From the NCBI GenBank assembly GCA_900239685.1, contig OENT01000037.1, forward strand, positions 186,001-250,000: DNA of 64,000 nt, read 5' to 3'. The notes beneath the pieces are model-generated. The model ran no database searches and was not told the DNA's origin. It saw only the letters and a list, made by a program, of their open reading frames with translations. The DNA comes from Rotaria macrura (taxonomy: Eukaryota > Rotifera > Eurotatoria > Philodinida > Philodinidae). Position 1 is the first letter of the stretch; each line of letters starts with the position of its first letter. Below, one piece after another: positions 22,971 through 34,197 of the stretch. The position numbers and the translations under genes were made by a program.

Positions 22971-25149
22971 GGCTACAGTCTTTTAGTTGTTTTTAAACAT
23001 AATGATGAAAGAAATTAACGTTTACGATGCAGCATTTCATTCAGTTTTTTTCCATTACTCTAACATGCAGTTGACTCATATCTGTCAATGTCATTGGTGA
23101 TTAAATCGAGAAATTCCAATTATAGATGTCAGTAGTCAACTAAAGAAACATAGGTTTGTGTAATAAAAGATTATCGGAAATAAAAATTAAAAATCATTAT
23201 GATAACATAATTCAATATTTTTCTTTATGTTTTTCTGCTGTCATCCGATAATAAGAATTTGATATAATTTCCTATCGATCGGATATAAATATATAAAATG
23301 TACATATATATGCGTCATCATTGACGACATGTATGTGTGTGAATGTGTGTGAGTGAATCATGGGAAAAGTATTTCGCAAGATGAGAAATTATCTTTCCAG
23401 CGATAGCTTTCATGTTTATTCATGCACGTAATTATGTATTAATTACGTAAATTATATGTCTGTAGTCTTGCAATGAAGATGCCGGTTAAGCAAATGTGTC
23501 TATATGAAACAGTCCACAAAGTATGCAATCTTGTTTAGTGTTATAATCATTTTGATGAAATAATCTACCGAATTGAATGATATGTCAAAAGAAAAAAATA
23601 AGAAGAAGTATTCCACAGGATCGAATTTTCAATCTATAAGCGATTCATATTAATGAATAAAGTTTTATTTGAATATTATCTTTTGAAAGACCTTGTAAGT
23701 CGTATATATAAAGTTAAACTAAAACAAGATATTATCCGTCATGTCTGTTCACAGATATATTGAAAAGAATATTAAAACTACTTCGATAAACAAAACTTTG
23801 TATACACAGAGAAAAACCTTCACAGGACATCTTTATTCTTAGCTCATTTGGTTGTTCTTCTTCAAAAATGTATTGTACCATAAGACACATACGCTCAATT
23901 TATGCTTGCTTATTGTTTGTCTACAAATGATACATGAGTCGACGAGAGTTAATCACTACATTATTTATTTATTTATGTTTTATATATTGTTAATAAACAA
24001 GTATGAATCCTAAAAGAAATACGTATAGTTTTCTCCTTAGTTCAAGATTGTTATTGAATGGAGTTATCCAATACATTTCTTGGTTGTGTAAGGCTCATTT
24101 ATTTACTAACACGAAGAGAATGAGAAGATAAGAAAAATCTCCAAAGAATATGTCAATTTGTTGAGTTCAAGCGGGGATATCGAAGTTTGAATAGATTTCC
24201 CTGCAGAATATTATAATAAATTTTTGAAATCATGGATCAGTGTTGTATATGTATTTTCAATCAAAACTTGATAGATGTCGAATGATGCATCTAGTATTAA
24301 TGTAATAGCACAGGAAAAATTAAAGCCTGTAGTTTAAGAGTAGATTGTCCCATGCACATAAATCTTTGGAATTGTACTGTTTAGAGTAATTTTTTTTATC
24401 TAATAATTTTAGACTTGTCAGTAAACAAATAGAATCAAATACAATGAATAATATATTGATCGATAAGATGTAGAATAGAATTCTATTTTATTACATTAGT
24501 GATTTCAACATTTTAAAATCATTGAATGAAAATTTTATTTTACTAAATTAAAATAATTTTTTAGCAAAGACTTCCCATAATTATTTGTTTAGAGAAAAAT
24601 AGTTTACAAAAACTAAAACCATAACATCATAGTTACAATACAATCATACAGGTCATGCTACACAAATCTAAATTGACACGAAGTATAAATTTTCTAAGGA
24701 AAAGCAAAGAGAAAATTGTTATTTTCATTTATTTCAAGTTTTTTTTCCTTAGTTCATCTACGCTAGACATACGTATTGAATACTATTTATACTATCGTCA
24801 AGGCATTATGATGATTCAGAAAATAATTGGACCATGTACAAATGCATACGTCTGAAACTGTTGAAATATAAATTTTCATCGAAATACTTCAATAGTTTAT
24901 GGATAGTATCTTATGTATGCATTATCAGCAGAATGGATAACAATGACATCAACTTCGGACTGGATTATATATTTTAAACAATTATCACAACATTGTGTGT
25001 GTTCGGTGCATACACATATAATCGAATCCAGGCATCAACTCTATTCTTTCGAAATATGGAGAGAGAAAAAAGAATATCTTTTTTTTCGTTCAGACGGACT
25101 AACAGATAGAAACATGATCACTTTTCGAAAAATCGAGTGAAGTATAAAC
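22971..25149. other. Divergent promoter spacer, 2.2 kb
   Basis: Lies between the divergent starts of the ankyrin gene (-) and the Frizzled-CRD gene (+). It must contain both promoters, but I could not assign a clear TATA box or operator. ORFs at 24,655-24,855 and 24,913-25,140 look like chance: hydrophobic and low-complexity, with no splice context. There is a short AT/GT-rich microsatellite-like patch at about 23,290-23,350. Confidence 0.45.
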
Positions 25150-26559
25150 ATGTTAACGATGCACTGTAAACAGTATCTTTTAATAGGCATACTATTTGTT
25201 CTCATCATTTTATCAGCTTATGCTGATAGAAGTCAACAGAAAAGTAAGTTTTTCATAATGAAATGATGGACTTTTAACAACGAAGAGTAACGGTACATTA
25301 TATTTTTTTACAGGCAATTCTGCAACCGGCTCAAACAAGCAGTCGGCAACTGAAGAGGACGAGGAAAACGATGCTTACGATCTCCATTTTGAAATCGATG
25401 ATAGACATGCAGGATCACAATCCAATGGCTATGATTTATATTCACCGTACTTTTATCAACCAGGTTCACATTCGCCACAAGCAGAAGTACCAATGTCAAT
25501 CGAGGCATTAAAAAATCAACAGTTCTGGGCTCAATATTTACAGGCAAAGTAAACAAATCAAATTATTTTCGTGTATTTTTCATATCTTTTTGATTTCATC
25601 ATTTTCTTTTATTTAATTAGGACACCACAAACACCACCAGCTTCACCTAATCCCAATACGGTATTCACTAATGGTCCAACATGTAATGAATTAATCGATG
25701 CACAATATTCAATATTTTCGGATATGTGTGGTGCTTTACCACAAGCTCGATATTCATTACCTAATTCATTTGGTCACTATGATCGTTGGCAAATAGCACA
25801 TATTTTAACAACTATTATTGGTTCAACAACCGATCAAGTTTGCATTCGTTCATTACGTCATTTATTATGTCCAATGCTTTTTCAACCGTGCCGTGTACGA
25901 CAAGAACCACCACTTGTTCTTCCTTGCCAATATTATTGCCGCGGTTAGGGGCCAAAAGCAAATTTCATTTTCTTATTCTATAAGTTAATGTCTGCTTTTT
26001 GTTTATTTAGCTGTAAAAGCTCAGTGTAATATGCCGGCTCTCGATGTTATTCCATGTGAAGTACTTCCATATGCATCTGATCTTTGTCCAAGTATATGAT
26101 TCTATCGTCTTTGTCTTTTTTTTGTATAGCCTTCATTTCTATATATTTATTTTAGGTCTCCAACCAAGCAGTGCATTTATGCCTGCAGGGCCTATCTCGC
26201 CTCCAGTTCAATCACGTATAGTGTTTTGTGATGTTTTCAAAATTATCTGTTGAATAATTTTCTTTTCATTAATAGCACCATCTGATGGAGTTCCATTAGC
26301 ACGATCAAGTATACCTGTTGCAATCAAACAAGGTCCTCCACCGACATTACCAAACACACCACCTCAAACTCCAGTTCAAGCACCGGCATCTGGACCAGCA
26401 AATCCATCACCTACTTCACTTGTTAATGACCATCGACAACCTTCGAAATTTGCACAATTAACGATGCCATTCATCAAAGCAAATCCTACACAACAAGTCT
26501 ATCCTCCAGGCAGTCCTTACTATATTCCTGGTGCATATCAACAAGCTCCTAAAGCTTAG
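25150..26559 (+). CDS. Secreted Frizzled cysteine-rich-domain protein
   Basis: Six exons (25150-25243, 25314-25548, 25621-25943, 26011-26091, 26156-26215, 26276-26559) give 358 residues. The N-terminus MLTMHCKQYLLIGILFVLIILSAYA is a signal peptide. After an acidic linker, a Frizzled-type cysteine-rich domain spans about 125-240. It has exactly ten cysteines in Fz spacing, the diagnostic ARYSLPNSFGH (LPN..GH), LLCPMLFQPC, LPCQYYC and a terminal DLCP. The last third is rich in Pro, Gln and Ala (PPPTLPNTPPQTPVQAPA) and ends in YYIPGAYQQAPKA. There are no transmembrane helices, so it is not a Frizzled receptor; no netrin-like domain is visible, so it is not a typical sFRP. A role in binding Wnt-type or other lipid ligands outside the cell is inferred from the domain only. 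Introns are 60-72 bp. Confidence 0.88.
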
Positions 26560-26659
26560 TCTGTTTATTTTTATTTTCGGCCTTCGTCATTTTCAAACAC
26601 GAAATAAGAACATTTTGAGTAGAGTCTAGTTGTATGGAGCATGTTTTTTTTATCATTTT

Positions 26660-26665
26660 AATAAA
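26660..26665 (+). terminator. AATAAA poly(A) signal, Frizzled-CRD gene
   Basis: AATAAA 100 bp after the stop codon at 26559, same strand. Confidence 0.5.
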
Positions 26666-29430
26666 CACTTGATACTGCTGGTTCTTATAAGCATAAGTGG
26701 AATCAGTCATTCATTTAATTTACTTATTCAAGTCATTTGAATATTATCTTCATTTTGATGAGTATGATTGAAGAAATCGTACTGTTTCAAGAGAAGATCT
26801 AGTAGGCAATAATTTTATGAACGATTGACTAATGTTGGAATTCGAAGGAAATATGTAAAACGACAAGTTGATTGACGGTGATTCTTCAGTTAAGAAGAGA
26901 TGAGTTACTGTCACTTACTGATTTGTATTATTTGGTTGGACATAATTTTATTCTTCAAGTTTCATTATGAAAGCGATTGACCATTTGTAAACTGTATTTC
27001 ATACCTATGTATGATGAACATACAGTTTTTTAGTTTTTTTTAATTATGCCTTATTTATTTTCCCCACGACCATGTCGGTCCTAAAGGGACAATTGAGCCT
27101 GAGAGCGCAGAACCTTTCATTGGGATGAACTTCAATGAGCGAGCGTACCCGAACAATATGAGACTTTCATTTTTTTTAGTTTTTCGTCAATGATTTCAGA
27201 TTGAAATATTAAATTATTTTTCTACATTAATAATCTTCATTCTATTCCTGATTTTTGTATGAAATACTAATGATTTACTTTGGATTCGATTTACAGTCGT
27301 ACGAAGACTACAACTACTTTTAACCGATTGAATCGATCAGTCATTTTGTGCAAATATCAAATTTACTTTATTTTTATTGATTTATTTATTTATTGTGCCA
27401 TAACATGCACTGTAATCTGAGTGATTAGGCCGACTGTCAAATAAATCAGTTAGTTAAAGCCATCTATTCATTCATGGATCTACGAAAAAATTATTTACGA
27501 AAATTTTTGTGTCGAGAAAATGTGCATTTTATTTTTGCAATATACATGATTTCTAAGAAGTAGACAAAAAACGATGATGATGATGACAACAACAATACAA
27601 AGATAGAAGAATCTGACGATATTGACGAAGTTGTGATAAACATTGCTATTGAGAACAGCAAATTTACGCTTATTAGACATTCAGCGCAACATCATGATAT
27701 CATTAGTAGTGGCGGTAAAATAATAAAAATTCTCTTTCGGGGACATCGTTGAAGCAATGAATTATCAACTTGAATCGTGCAACTAAATCATCAGATAAAT
27801 TCGATTTTTCGTAATATCTTCCAACAAGTAATTATTCTATTTAGAGCTGACATTGTTTGATCTATAGGCTATCGACTTGAGAGACCAATATAGCTTACAA
27901 CATATATATATATACGTGTGTGTGTGTGTGTGTGTATGTATGTGAAGTATGAACCAAAATGAAAATGTCTACTCATTGCTTTATTCACATGCAAGAAGGA
28001 CGATAGATTAATATCAATACCAGTACTCTTCTTGATTGTAGGGAAAACAAATGTTGTGTTTCGTTTTGTTTTTATTTGACAGTACTCAGAAAGTATTCTC
28101 ATGTGCTTTTTGTTTTGGAAGTTGAGAGTTAATCTAAGATTCTTTATTATTCTATCAACTTGTGCAGTCGATTATGTTTTGCAAGATACATTGATTTCGT
28201 TCTCTATAAGGCAGTTGGATTTTAGCAAATTTTTATGTAGTTTTTTTGGCAGTTCTTTTTGGATAGAGAGCAGCGAATATTATCTATAACATTGATTGAT
28301 GGCAAACTAGGGATTGTGAAATCTGTTTACTGTAGAAAGAAAAAATTGCCTGATTCGATAGGATGAAGATCGTTCTTCAAGTGATTTTCGAATATTAAAA
28401 ATCAAAACATCTAGAATAGAAGGGAACAAACTTAGTATTCCGTCCTTCAGCTATCGACCTATTCTAACACTACTCGCTGATATAATCTGACTGAAGTAAT
28501 TGATAAATAAAAAATAGGAAATTATTTCTAAACGAGTTCACACCTTCAATTCAATGTCATTCAATGAATGCAATTATCAATTAGTACTAAGAGCAAACAT
28601 TTATTTATACAAATCTAAATACACATTCATTACTATTATAAATGAAATCAATCAATTAGTTTCGGTTCGGTTTTACTTTTTCTTACCCAATGCTGTTTAA
28701 TGAAGATAACTCGAACTCATTTATATTCACGAAACATTCATCAAAGTAACATAGTATAAAAACACCAGAAAATTTTGATGTAACCAAACACTATACATAC
28801 GCATGCCGCGTATAAATAGCGTCAGTACATGTCGAATAGCTTCTTGTTAACTTTTATTAAGTAACATCGATACCTTGGAACACTATTTAGCGGATACGAT
28901 TTATACTAATAGTCATCCGTAGGTACTGAAATTAAAGATTTTCGAATTGTATTCACATCTAAATCAATTGTATATGAAATATCTCCTACATTTATCTGAT
29001 CTAAAGAAATTACATGATCTTTCATTGAATTAAAAATGCTTCTATTTCAACAATAAAAGATCTCATGATATAGTTTCAATGTTTTACCATTACCATGGCA
29101 GTTGAAAATTTTCACTTGGAGTAATCAAAATAAAAATCATAAAATTCCATAATGAGCTGTACATATCATCTGCCGAAGAAACATTCGACGAGCATCAGAT
29201 GTAAGAAACTTTTTTCTTAAATATAGAATAGGACTACGTCGTAAGTGATAAAAAACAATAGAAACTATCATATAAATAGATGAAGCAGTTTCTAAACAGC
29301 ATCTGAATATTTCACAACAACAAAAGTCATTTTCCAAAAACAAAAACCTCGAATGCATCGAAGTCATCAAACGAGCAGAGAAAACATCCCTTTCATCACA
29401 TGTTTAGATAGAGCTCCATCAGTAGATCAT
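26666..29430. other. Intergenic, 2.8 kb, no gene seen
   Basis: AT-rich DNA with no supported gene. It holds a short GC-richer island at about 27,060-27,170 (listed as a finding), a (TA)n(GT)n microsatellite at about 27,900-27,945, and ORFs under 80 codons that have no splice context. No RNA gene was recognised. Confidence 0.45.
27901..27945. repeat. (TA)n-(GT)n compound microsatellite
   Basis: An ATAT run followed by about nine GT units and GTATGTATG, directly visible. Confidence 0.85.
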
Positions 29431-29434
29431 AAAT

Positions 29435-31040
29435 ATCATCTTCAAAATGTATCTAGGCTGAGTTTTGATCGAGAAATTTTCAGAATACAAACTGCACCTG
29501 AATAAGTGAATATTTCACTGCTTTCGAGAAAATACGAAATTTTATGAGTTTATCAATCTCCTAAGGTTGTGAAACTACCATGATTAGATTCAGCATAAAA
29601 ATCTGTTAATCAATGAAAAACATAACCTGTATGCTCGAGAAGTTCCACTAGATCCTCATTGAGACATGCCAATACTGTCCTTTCTGAAAACCATCAAATC
29701 CTTTCCTTTTCTTTCTTTCAAGCACCACTCCTCTCCTCCTCTCAAGAATAGATCTTAGCCCAGACACACTCAAATTACATGAAACTTACAGAATATGTTA
29801 GGCTTAGTATAAAAGGGCGATGCTTAAATTTTCAGCCCTCTATCATGGTGTTTGACGGAGATACGAACCTGACAAAGGCCAAAAATGTCGCTTGGGAACC
29901 TAAATTTCTCGGTCCAGGTTCATGATGTATCTTTCATTCTTTTTTCTTAGAAAGAGCACGCCAATACGGACGACAGTACAGAGCCCCCTATTTTTATAAA
30001 TATATTTGAAAATTTTTGACAAAATTCAGCCTTTTGGAGGGGGCTTACAGAAATACTCAAATTTTCCGGCACAAAAAGGTTGTGACTAAAAACCTGTATC
30101 GATTCTGAAACAGCGGAAGAGGGGCTATCTTCTGATGCAATTATCTCACTTTCGAAATTTTTCATGAAAATTGACTTTTTTAAGGGAGGGGGAGGGGCGC
30201 TTAAACATTTTTCAAACTTTAACATATCATTCGAATCGTCAAGTGATAGCAAACAAAAGAATCATTCTGTTTGAAAAATTTCGTTCTCTCTCTGAGAAAA
30301 TCAATTTTAACTAGACCGGTGGCTAAAAGTGACAGAATTGTACTTGTATTTAAAGATGTTGACTATCAAAAATTAATTTTCACGTGAAACAGACATGATA
30401 TTCGGACTTGGCACAAAAACCTATACTGGACTATCATGTGTTTTATGCAGGGATAAATTTTCACCGAAATTNAATTTCGGTGAAAATTTATCCCTGCATA
30501 AAACACATGATAGTCCAGTATAGGTTTTTGTGCCAAGTCCGAATATCATGTCTGTTTCACGTGAAAATTAATTTTTGATAGTCAACATCTTTAAATACAA
30601 GTACAATTCTGTCACTTTTAGCCACCGGTCTAGTTAAAATTGATTTTCTCAGAGAGAGAACGAAATTTTTCAAACAGAATGATTCTTTTGTTTGCCATCA
30701 CTTGACGGTTCGAATGATGTGTGAAACAAGTTCGAGAAATGTTTGAAAAAAAAGCATTGATGGTTTTGCGAGAGGATAGTATTGGCATGTCTCAATGAGG
30801 ATCTAGTGGAGCTTCTTGAGCATACAGGTTACGTTTTTCATTGATTAAAATTACCTCACTGAATTCAGATTTTTATACTGAATCTGATTAAGGTAGTTTC
30901 AAAACTTTAGGACATTGATAAACTACTCAAATTTCATATTTTCTGGAAAGCAGTGAAATATTCACTTATTCAGGTGCAGCTTGTATTCTGAAAATTTCGC
31001 GGTCAAAACTCAGCCGAGAAACATTTTAAATTGATATTTT
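29435..31040. repeat. Large inverted repeat (palindrome) centred on an ambiguous base
   Basis: The sequence on either side of the single N at 30,472 is a mirror image: 30,473 onward is the reverse complement of the bases before 30,471, without a mismatch for about 190 bp and with very few for the next 50. Homology continues outward. The block at 29,460-29,690 (CTGAGTTTTGATC, GTGCACCTGAATAAG-like and CTCATTGAGACATGCC) recurs inverted at 30,785-31,015, with more divergence. The left arm (about 1,035 bp) is longer than the right (about 565 bp) because it holds roughly 480 bp between about 29,690 and 30,180 with no counterpart. No terminal repeat or target duplication could be fixed. It could be a foldback element, a real chromosomal palindrome, or an assembly join at the N. 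Confidence 0.85.
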
Positions 31041-31925
31041 GCCAAAGAAAGACTTTCATGATCAAAGACTCAACATAACTAATTGCGATTATATGAATAT
31101 CTCATGATTCTAGTACGATTGAATTTAATTTTATGAAACTATTTTCTGCCCAATATGTGCAACTAGAGACATAAGTCGATCAACTGACTCGTCATCGGGG
31201 AACACAAACATATATTACATTAAAAAATTCTGCATGCGTTAAATCAACGATCTGAAATGTTAATATTAGTCAATAAGTTTTCTATGATTGTTTTATTCCA
31301 TTATTGTTGAAATGGAAATCATTTTCTAAACACTGATCCAAGATGCTCCCTCATTTCTCTCCCCCCCCCCCCACTCTCAACAGTACGCAGACTTTCGAGT
31401 GTCTGAGGAAATTAAATGTAAGAAATGTTTAAACCCAACTGCAATTTTTTCTATTAATATTTTTTAATTAAAACATAGATTTTTAAGATATTGCTATTCG
31501 ATACAAAACTAATTTGAGCCATAGGTCACACATTTCTACTTGAAGCCTTTTCATTTCATGCAAGAAATAGTCAAGAACACGTTACAAATTTTGAATTCAG
31601 ATCTAATGCCTAGGATGAATAAATTGATATAAACTTGATTTCACAAATTGAAATCAGTGTGTTCCCCCCGTGTGCAAATCATTGGAGTATTGTTAAGATC
31701 AATAAAAAACCATTAAGGATAGAAATATCAAAAGAAAAATAATGATGCTTTAGTAGCAGAAGGAAAAATCGGTTCGAGATGCGTGATAAAGACGGTAACT
31801 ATCTTGATTATCAGTGTTGCACTGCATAGACGAATAAATTTCCTATTTTAAATTATTTTTGGTACTATTGAGCATGGTAATCTAACAAGATAATAAAAAC
31901 CATGGTTATGAATTGTAACATGAAT
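31041..31925. other. Intergenic, no gene seen
   Basis: AT-rich with a run of C residues at about 31,362-31,372. No frames or structures could be supported. Confidence 0.5.
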
Positions 31926-32126
31926 TCATAGGTACTCCAACGTATTACTACGGAATCCATTGATACGTTGATTGCTTTGTCTTCCTTCGAATTCGACAAC
32001 TAAAAACATGGAATAAGAGAGTACGAAAACAAGACTTATTATTCCAACTAAATATATTAAATGGAGGAGTCCTCGTGTAACAGAGAGAAAATAGTTCAAC
32101 ACGTAATCATATTTGTTTGTTGACAT
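31926..32126 (-). CDS. Putative single-pass membrane micropeptide, 66 aa
   Basis: An ATG-initiated frame of 66 codons: a polar start (MSTNKYDYVLNYFLSVTRG), one long hydrophobic segment (about residues 21-43, HLIYLVGIISLVFVLSYSMFLV) and a charged, soluble end (EFEGRQSNQRINGFRSNTLEYL). This layout, positively charged just before the helix, fits a small integral membrane protein. No family was recognised and no flanking exon was found. It may be a real single-exon gene or a chance frame. Confidence 0.35.
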   Translation of the reverse strand: MSTNKYDYVLNYFLSVTRGLLHLIYLVGIISLVFVLSYSMFLVVEFEGRQSNQRINGFRSNTLEYL

Positions 32127-32515
32127 GAAAGAATATGGGATTCGCTGACTATTGTTTAAAATAAAAATGTAAAAACTCTATAAATGTATGTGTTCGAAGT
32201 TCAGATTCGCAATAAAATCCAACTTAAATTTACTTTGATCCTAAATTCACAGATTTCTATCACTAAATGATATACTGTTGAGTGTTATATAGTAAATCTT
32301 GTCATGAAATCAATTAGCTCAATACTAAACATAGTTTCGTGTTTAATTTTTTTCTTTGTTTCAACGGCATACTGTGGTTAGAATCATGTAGTACTCAATT
32401 TATATAAAAACCAAACGATTTTTACTGTAAGAAGCACTTTAGTTCTTTTTTCGATCATAAATTTCGATTTTCAGCGGTCGGCAATATGACCAACCGATCT
32501 GGAAATTTATGTCTT

Positions 32516-32806
32516 TTAACTTCCGGTCATGAAAGTAAGGACGCATCGAGTATTTCTACTAGAAGTCGTTTTTGAGCATGGCCAAGGATCAGCACTCTCA
32601 TCTGGGGAAGGTTTAAAATTGGAAAGCAATAGAGAACGTTCCGAATATCGGATGTTTGCTATCAACAGAATATCAAAATTGTTGTAAATTACGAGAGGAG
32701 TGATATAAAACCCAATTTTTCTCCTCACACATGTTGAAATAAAATGCTGTCGATGAATTTCATCCGAAACGTATAGTTCTTTTACGTTTTTACATTTCAT
32801 TTTTGT
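32516..32806 (-). CDS. Possible exon or gene fragment with KxLYxSD motif
   Basis: An open frame preceded by a good splice acceptor (tttttcag at its 5' edge). It encodes CKNVKELYVSDEIHRQHF near its start and runs to a stop after about 95 codons. The motif K-x-LY-V-SD resembles KDIYLSD and RDIYISD in the two orphan-family genes at 7.6-16.8 kb, and also K-x-LYISD...R-x-HF of CSL/RBP-J proteins. I could not connect it to upstream exons with confidence, though exon-like pieces lie at 33,865-34,197 on the same strand. It may be a fragment of a diverged family member. Confidence 0.3.
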   Translation of the reverse strand, partial: TKMKCKNVKELYVSDEIHRQHFISTCVRRKIGFYITPLVIYNNFDILLIANIRYSERSLLLSNFKPSPDESADPWPCSKTTSSRNTRCVLTFMTGS

Positions 32807-33864
32807 CTGAAAAATAGTCGGAGGGTTTTATGAGATTTTATTGTAAGAATAGAAGCCATTTACTGGAAAGATAAGACAGTTTTTATGGTACTCATGTATC
32901 AGAAAAAAGACCAGTTTTATCTTCACAGTTTGAAATGGTAATTTATGAAACCTTCATCTGCATAAATTAAAGAAAATATGCAATTCCGTAACAAAATGAA
33001 ATTCCGTAACGAGCAATACTCTAAGCTTTTTTATTTGATGAAGGAAAAGTGGATCAGAAGGGACCTGATATTCTAACAGGTTGTTTGAAGCGCAACAACT
33101 TTTCAATGAAACCTTGATTGGAATTCTTCGCTTTTTCGTATAAAAATGATTTACTCTTGGTTACTCTATAATAGATTAAAGTTTTTTGATATTCCCTAAC
33201 GGTTACTATTTTTGGGATAACTCTGCTGCAGTTGAAGAGAAATACACGACGATTTTTACTGGTGATAGATCTAAACAAGCTCTACTTTTTGATAAAAATT
33301 TCCGAAAGTCTGCTTGTATTACAAAGAGATTACAAAGACTGCAATCTCAAAAAGTGAACTTCTGCAACGCTTGGCCGCGCCGTTTATTACTACTGCTCGA
33401 TATAATTTCCACAGGAGCTCACTTATAAGATCAAAAAGAATATTATTGGTATCTCTTTGTAGTTTTTCACTGCCTCTTTTTATAAGAATTACCTATGCAT
33501 GCAACAATGTTAGTTGGAGTAGTTTCATTTCTTGTCAAAACTGTCTTTGCTATTAGAGTCTATCAATAAGATGAACAAGGAAATGAATCATATTGCCTTT
33601 TATTTTTTGATGTCTCTTGATGGAAGTAGAAGAAGATAACCAAGGATTTGTACACTACAGGTGTTACTAGAAAGTTAAGTCTATTTCTTGAAACGTATTT
33701 CTACTCGACTTTGTGGCCTTCGAGGGGCGGGGGGAGGAGCAGTAGTGGTTTGAAGCATTTTCAATATAAATGAAACAATATCTCAATTTTTGAGGATATG
33801 TTTTAGCTCTTCTATTTGTCTTTTTTGCTCGATGCTATTATTTAGATCAAAGGATTTGACTTAC
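32807..33864. other. Uncertain interval between exon-like pieces
   Basis: Would be intron if the pieces at 32.5-32.8 kb and 33.9-34.2 kb belong together. Otherwise it is intergenic. Frames at 33,054-33,278 (-) and 33,186-33,556 (+) overlap each other, and neither has supporting splice signals. Confidence 0.3.
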
Positions 33865-34197
33865 ATTCCGTAAACTCTTCACTATTCCATGGTAAACATA
33901 CACCATCATATGGTCGTGATGGATGATCAGAAGAATTTTCCACATGTAATATTTCGATCTGTATATGAAATTGATTGGAAACTTGCATGTAAGGCATGAA
34001 ATAATACTCCTCATGTAAATGATTACCAGCAACCACTAAAAGTAAGTGTTTGTTAACGAGAAACGTAAAACTAGGTTTTCGTATAAATTACTATTCGAGT
34101 CATTGATAAGTGTTTGATATTCAGTGCCAGCTGATGTTCCTGTAGTATTCATGTTGCTCATAAATACAGTTTGTTGTTTGATGATCTTGAAAGACAT
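33865..34197 (-). CDS. Two linked exons of an unrecognised gene (partial)
   Basis: Two exons, 34197-34092 and 34035-33865, join in phase through a 56-bp GT...AG intron. The joined piece starts at an ATG directly after a possible acceptor (MSFKIIKQQTVFMSNMN). It continues with ALGTEYQTL-like polar sequence and then EEYYFMPYMQVSNQFHIQIE and PYDGVCLPWNSEEF, and ends at a GTAAGT donor. So more exons should follow downstream, but I could not identify them; the 32.5-kb ORF is a candidate. The composition is protein-like. No family is recognised. Confidence 0.35.

Noticed and set aside
24655-25140. Two + strand frames upstream of the Frizzled-CRD gene
   Set aside because: Low-complexity, hydrophobic or Phe/Tyr-rich, no splice signals, and not joinable to the signal-peptide exon.
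29947-30252. A 101-codon minus-strand frame inside the left arm of the palindrome
   Set aside because: Composition is irregular, there is no splice context, and it lies in repeat sequence that has no counterpart in the right arm; treated as chance.
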